From positions 1 to 7,813 of the forward strand of contig JAGWAA010000057.1 in the NCBI GenBank assembly GCA_018302165.1: a stretch of DNA of 7,813 nt, in the 5' to 3' direction. Position numbers and translations under genes: made by a program. This stretch comes from Candidatus Woesearchaeota archaeon. GTDB lineage: Archaea; Nanobdellota; Nanobdellia; SCGC-AAA011-G17; GW2011-AR17. The number at the start of each line of letters is the position of its first letter. Within the stretch, counting starts at the first letter, position 1. Shown here one piece after another: positions 5,730-7,813 of the stretch. The notes below the pieces were generated by a model, which did no database searches, had not been told where the DNA came from, and was given only the letters and a program-made list of their open reading frames with translations.

Positions 5730-5733
5730 GAGG
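5728..5733 (+). promoter_or_regulatory. Shine-Dalgarno of the 57-residue membrane gene
   Basis: AGGAGG overlaps the ppsA stop codon (TAG at 5727-5729) and ends 5 bases before the ATG at 5739. This indicates co-transcription with ppsA and likely translational coupling. Confidence 0.75.
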
Positions 5734-5738
5734 GAAAA

Positions 5739-5912
5739 ATGGTTAAAAAGAAAATTACTAAATGTTCTGAAGCTGGATATATTGTTTTAGTATTGTTTGC
5801 ACTTTTAGGAATAATATTAGATAAATTTGGTTTTTGGTGGGCTTATTGGATTGCTTTTATGTTTCTAGTTGCATTATTGGCTAAACTGATTGCAAATTGT
5901 TTTAAAAAATAA
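5739..5912 (+). CDS. Tiny membrane protein downstream of ppsA
   Basis: This 57-residue protein has a basic N-terminus (MVKKKITKCSEAG). Two helices follow, at about residues 14-28 (YIVLVLFALLGIILD) and 32-52 (an aromatic FWWAYWIAFMF then LVALLAKLI), and it ends NCFKK. One strong Shine-Dalgarno overlaps the ppsA stop and only 9 bases separate the genes, so it belongs to the ppsA transcription unit. The family is unknown. No metal or catalytic motif is seen beyond Cys9 and Cys54. A role linked to PEP synthase cannot be claimed from position alone, because compact archaeal genomes often place unrelated small genes together. Confidence 0.75.
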   Translation: MVKKKITKCSEAGYIVLVLFALLGIILDKFGFWWAYWIAFMFLVALLAKLIANCFKK

Positions 5913-5919
5913 TTTTTTT
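5904..5919. terminator. Bidirectional T-run terminator between convergent genes
   Basis: Six A (5904-5909), then TAA, then seven T (5913-5919) form a short near-palindrome. It gives a T-run to the rightward ppsA unit and another to the leftward gene at 5918-6346. Only 5 bases separate the two stop codons, so both ends share the same signal. Confidence 0.5.
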
Positions 5920-6346
5920 ATTGTACTACCTTTGGTTTTCCATCTCTAATTCTTTCTAGTTCTTTCATCATATAGATATTTTCTGTTTGAAGTTTTCTTA
6001 AAACCATATTATATTTATGTAATCTTGTGAGAACATCATTCAATAAATCTTGAACATCTATTGTTTCTATTTCCATCCCAATAGGTTCTAGAATTTCTAT
6101 ATTTGAAGGCATAAAATCGTAGCAAACATCCATTAATTTTTTTATATTTTTTGTTTCAAATTCAATATCTGCAAATGTGCTCCATAATTTATTGTCCATT
6201 TCTTTAGCTTCATAGGCATTAACTTTTTGGACTTCTACTTGTTTTTCAGATTTTATTTTTGTGATGACGTCAACTAAAGCTTTTTCAACATGTTCTTTAG
6301 GTGAGCCTAAGACTTCAACTGTGATTCTTGTTACAATGGGTTTCAT
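5918..6346 (-). CDS. Conserved-looking hypothetical protein with C-terminal coiled coil
   Basis: This is a 142-residue soluble protein with no signal or membrane segment. Residues 1-85 alternate strands and helices in a ferredoxin-like or ACT-like manner (TRITVEVLGSPKEHVEKALVD; a charged segment; TFADIEFETKNIKKLMDVC; SNIEILEPIGMEI). Residues 95-137 (DLLNDVLTRLHKYNMVLRKL and on) form a long amphipathic helix with heptad character, likely a dimerising coiled coil. I believe similar short proteins occur in DPANN archaea but cannot name a function. The start is secure: AGGAGG lies 8 bases ahead of the ATG at 6346. It converges on the ppsA unit with a shared terminator. An overlapping 43-codon ORF lies upstream. 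Confidence 0.8.
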   Translation of the reverse strand: MKPIVTRITVEVLGSPKEHVEKALVDVITKIKSEKQVEVQKVNAYEAKEMDNKLWSTFADIEFETKNIKKLMDVCYDFMPSNIEILEPIGMEIETIDVQDLLNDVLTRLHKYNMVLRKLQTENIYMMKELERIRDGKPKVVQ

Positions 6347-6446
6347 AGATAATTCCTCCTAGCATTATTATTAAACAGATTGCAAAAATAATTATTGCTA
6401 TTTCTCTGTTCGTATTGTCAAAAATTATTTGATTATTTATAATCAT
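6315..6446 (-). CDS. Possible 43-residue single-helix membrane ORF
   Basis: This starts at an ATG at 6446 with a TATA-like box about 28 bases upstream, the leaderless pattern of this window. The product is MIINNQIIFDNTNREI, then one hydrophobic helix (about residues 16-33, IAIIIFAICLIIMLGG), then a short tail. It overlaps the start of the 142-residue gene by 32 bases in another frame. Its Gly-Gly codons form that gene's AGGAGG Shine-Dalgarno, which would suit translational coupling. It may instead be a non-coding leader; the tail is dictated by the overlap and there is no independent support. Confidence 0.35.
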   Translation of the reverse strand: MIINNQIIFDNTNREIAIIIFAICLIIMLGGIIYETHCNKNHS

Positions 6447-6469
6447 TTCTATAACTCTCTAAGTTCTTC

Positions 6470-6479
6470 TTTAAAAAGG
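6470..6479 (-). promoter_or_regulatory. TATA-like box of the leftward 142-residue gene unit
   Basis: On the minus strand this reads ACCTTTTTAA, about 28 bases before the ATG at 6446. A second AT-rich stretch (6481-6492) is an alternative. One of the two should drive the 6446/6346 genes. Confidence 0.35.
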
Positions 6480-6506
6480 TATTTAATAAAAAATTGAAAA
6501 ATTTAC

Positions 6507-6514
6507 AAAAAAAA
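6507..6514 (-). terminator. T-run terminator of the 165-residue gene
   Basis: Eight A on the plus strand (eight T in the transcript) follow immediately after the stop codon at 6515-6517. This is the archaeal T-run type of terminator. Confidence 0.5.
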
Positions 6515-7012
6515 TTAAGGTCTAGATAAATATTTGAAGGATTCTGCTAGTTTTTTATCTCTCAAATAACATTCCTCAACTATTTCGAATAAATTTCTTC
6601 TTTTTATTTTTGGTTCTTCTGGAAATTTTTCTAAAATACTCTTGTTTGCTAAATACAGTCTAGCGAGCTGTGCTCCATTTTTTAAAAAATCATTAACTGT
6701 GGATTTTGTATTTTCTTGTGTATGGACTTTTAAACCTTGGCCGTCAATTTGTGGATTAAGGGTTAATCTTGAACTAACGTCATTAAATGCAACTAGTAAT
6801 CTATTACTATATGGTACTCGACCGACTAAAAAATCTGGGCGAAATATTGGATTTGTTGCAAATTCTCCTTCTAAATCTCTAAATTGTGCAAGATAAGTAG
6901 TTCCCATTAATAATGGAACTGAATCTGCTCCTGCTAAAATTGTTGCTTCAATAAATGTACTTAAATAAGTCTTTTTTTTCTCCAAGTCAATCCATGGTAA
7001 GTCTGTTTTCAT
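6515..7012 (-). CDS. Hypothetical soluble protein, 165 residues
   Basis: No family is recognised. The protein is cytoplasmic-looking: it opens MKTDLPWIDLEKKKTYLS and has a helix with small residues (TFIEATILAGADSVPLLMG) too polar to be membrane-spanning. Residues 58-90 are strand-rich (FRPDFLVGRVPYSNRLLVAF). From residue 105 on it is helical and charged, ending LAESFKYLSRP. No metal-binding or nucleotide-binding motif is apparent. It is probably leaderless: a TATA-like TTTAATAAA is centred about 28 bases before the ATG, and no Shine-Dalgarno is seen. It is transcribed divergently from tnpB. The adjacent mobile element may have inserted into its upstream region, but the gene itself looks whole. 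Confidence 0.7.
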   Translation of the reverse strand: MKTDLPWIDLEKKKTYLSTFIEATILAGADSVPLLMGTTYLAQFRDLEGEFATNPIFRPDFLVGRVPYSNRLLVAFNDVSSRLTLNPQIDGQGLKVHTQENTKSTVNDFLKNGAQLARLYLANKSILEKFPEEPKIKRRNLFEIVEECYLRDKKLAESFKYLSRP

Positions 7013-7035
7013 ATGAAAAATAAATTTATGTGAAG

Positions 7036-7044
7036 TTTATTAAA
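7036..7044 (-). promoter_or_regulatory. TATA-like box of the 165-residue gene
   Basis: On the minus strand this reads as TTTAATAAA and is centred about 28 bases upstream of the ATG at 7012, consistent with a leaderless transcript. Confidence 0.4.
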
Positions 7045-7079
7045 TTTGTGATGGTCTAGAAAGGTAAATTTTCATCTTC

Positions 7080-7088
7080 TATATATAA
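7080..7088 (+). promoter_or_regulatory. TATA-like box ahead of the structured block
   Basis: TATATATAA is centred near 7084. A transcript starting 26 bases later (about 7110) would begin just before the GC-rich foldable block at 7125-7183. It is near-palindromic, so direction is uncertain. Confidence 0.25.
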
Positions 7089-7124
7089 TTCTGGTTTGAA
7101 TCTTTTTATTTCTAGTAAATACCC

Positions 7125-7183
7125 CCCTGCAGAGCAATGTGGTTCGTAATTAAGCCACGGACAGGACATTTGTCCGCGCAGGG
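7125..7183. other. GC-rich foldable block upstream of tnpB, likely IS left-end structure
   Basis: This block is strikingly GC-rich for the window. An outer stem CCCTGC (7125-7130) pairs with GCAGGG (7178-7183). Inside are two hairpins: GTGG (7139-7142) with CCAC (7155-7158), extendable by TT/AA with one bulged G, and GGACA (7159-7163) with TGTCC (7171-7175). Together they make a three-way junction. IS200/IS605-type elements have imperfect palindromes at their ends, recognised as single-stranded DNA hairpins, and this lies where the left end of a tnpB element should be. A structured RNA is the alternative. Confidence 0.5.
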
Positions 7184-7191
7184 CTTATAAA
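7184..7191 (+). promoter_or_regulatory. TATA box of tnpB
   Basis: CTTATAAA is centred 26-27 bases before the ATG at 7214, with no Shine-Dalgarno in between, indicating a leaderless transcript. It begins on the base directly after the outer stem of the foldable block. Confidence 0.6.
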
Positions 7192-7213
7192 CAGAAATTA
7201 TTTGATTTTACAA

Positions 7214-7813
7214 ATGCAACGCACAATCAGCCTTGAGCTTCCAAAACATAAAGAACTTTGTGAAACAATTCATAGTTATAATTATATTGCAAATCTACAT
7301 ATTTGCGAATCTTTATGCACTAAAACTGTTTCTAAAGTAAAACTTCATCATTCTTTATATTTAAGGATAAGAAAATATTTTCCTGAATTTCCTTCAGCCT
7401 TAATTCAATGTGCCCGTGATAATGCTGTTGAGATTTTGAAGAGCAATGATTCAAATTCTTTTACAAGAAAGGGTTTGGATTCTTCAATCAGATTTGATTT
7501 GCGTACTTGTAAAGTTTTTTTGGCTTCTGGAGAACTGCAGTTGACTACGATAGCTGGTAGAAAAAAATATACAATCAAAGTCCCTGATTATTTTCAAAAG
7601 TATTTTTCTTGGAAAGTTAAGGCTGTTACATTAGGCATTGAAAAGAAAAAATTGAAATTGAAAGTCATTGTTGATGGTGAGACTACAAAACAATGTACTT
7701 ATCATGAAGTTTTAGGTATTGATTTGGGTTTGAAAGAGTTTGCAGTTTTAAGTGATGGTCATTTTGCTTCTTCGACTGAAATTAATCGTGTTAAAAGAAA
7801 GTATGCTCATAAT
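7214..7813 (+). CDS. tnpB: TnpB, RNA-guided nuclease of an IS200/IS605-type element (3' truncated by window)
   Basis: Exactly 200 codons are open from the ATG at 7214 to the window end. The N-terminal 165 residues (MQRTISLELPKHKELCETIH; KKYTIKVPDYFQKYF; a wedge-like region) match the usual TnpB/OrfB N-terminal layout. VLGIDLGLKEFAVLSDG (about residues 167-183) is the RuvC-I motif, with catalytic Asp170. TnpB is the ancestor-like relative of Cas12 and cuts DNA guided by an RNA from the element's right end. The RuvC-II Glu, zinc ribbon, RuvC-III and right-end RNA would lie to the right, outside the window. A typical TnpB has about 400 residues, so half is seen. No tnpA is present on the left, so this is either a tnpB-only (IS1341-like) element or one with tnpA elsewhere. 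Confidence 0.92.
   Translation, partial: MQRTISLELPKHKELCETIHSYNYIANLHICESLCTKTVSKVKLHHSLYLRIRKYFPEFPSALIQCARDNAVEILKSNDSNSFTRKGLDSSIRFDLRTCKVFLASGELQLTTIAGRKKYTIKVPDYFQKYFSWKVKAVTLGIEKKKLKLKVIVDGETTKQCTYHEVLGIDLGLKEFAVLSDGHFASSTEINRVKRKYAHN

Larger units (their letters stand above)
7120..7813 (+). mobile_element. IS200/IS605-family element, left part
   Basis: The element is inferred from tnpB plus the foldable left-end block. The left boundary is not defined: these elements make no target duplication or inverted termini. The start given is simply just before the foldable block. The right end is outside the window. Confidence 0.55.

Noticed and set aside
6642..6896. 84-codon plus-strand ORF
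   Set aside because: It is antisense to the 165-residue gene, which has a fitting promoter and terminator; nothing supports the opposite strand.
7125..7183. tRNA gene or CRISPR repeat
   Set aside because: The arms do not make a tRNA cloverleaf (no 7-bp acceptor, no matching T-arm), and no spaced repeats occur.

Overview
The window is very AT-rich and reads as archaeal. Most genes have a TATA-like box about 26-28 bases before the start codon (leaderless pattern) or a GAGGTG/AGGAGG Shine-Dalgarno. Transcription ends look like plain T-runs. There are many tiny membrane proteins, and an archaeal-type phosphoenolpyruvate (PEP) synthase carries a LAGLIDADG intein. The compact gene set with ORFs of about 40-170 residues suggests a reduced DPANN-type archaeon (Woesearchaeota/Pacearchaeota-like); that placement is inference.

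Layout from the left. Bases 1-204 (-) hold the start of a possible lipoprotein gene that runs off the edge. Bases 485-679 (+) encode a 64-residue winged-helix-like protein rich in Cys/His. Bases 787-1635 (+) encode a JAMM/JAB-like putative metallopeptidase. Just after it lies a relic of the 3' end of the 64-residue gene, so the JAMM gene sits between two copies of a 37-bp repeat. Two tightly coupled two-helix membrane proteins follow on the minus strand (1967-2137 and 1702-1965).

The centre, 2249-5729 (+), is ppsA, PEP synthase. It shows three oddities. (1) The only plausible start is an AUA codon at 2249, with a well-placed Shine-Dalgarno. (2) A small frame-shifting deletion near 3210-3216 removes the expected QSRPVT segment and splits the gene into a 329-codon ATP-grasp part and an 832-codon part, which overlap by 8 bases. 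(3) The second part contains a 409-residue intein inserted directly before the Cys-His of the phospho-histidine catalytic site, with both LAGLIDADG motifs intact and Asn instead of the usual penultimate His. A 57-residue membrane protein (5739-5912) follows in the same transcription unit.

The right third has two minus-strand genes of unknown function (5918-6346 with a possible 43-codon upstream ORF, and 6515-7012). It ends with a GC-rich structured block (7125-7183) directly upstream of a leaderless tnpB gene (7214 to the window end). This is the left part of an IS200/IS605-type element with no tnpA visible.

The genes do not form one pathway. The main points of interest are the broken or split, intein-bearing ppsA and the repeat-flanked JAMM gene.
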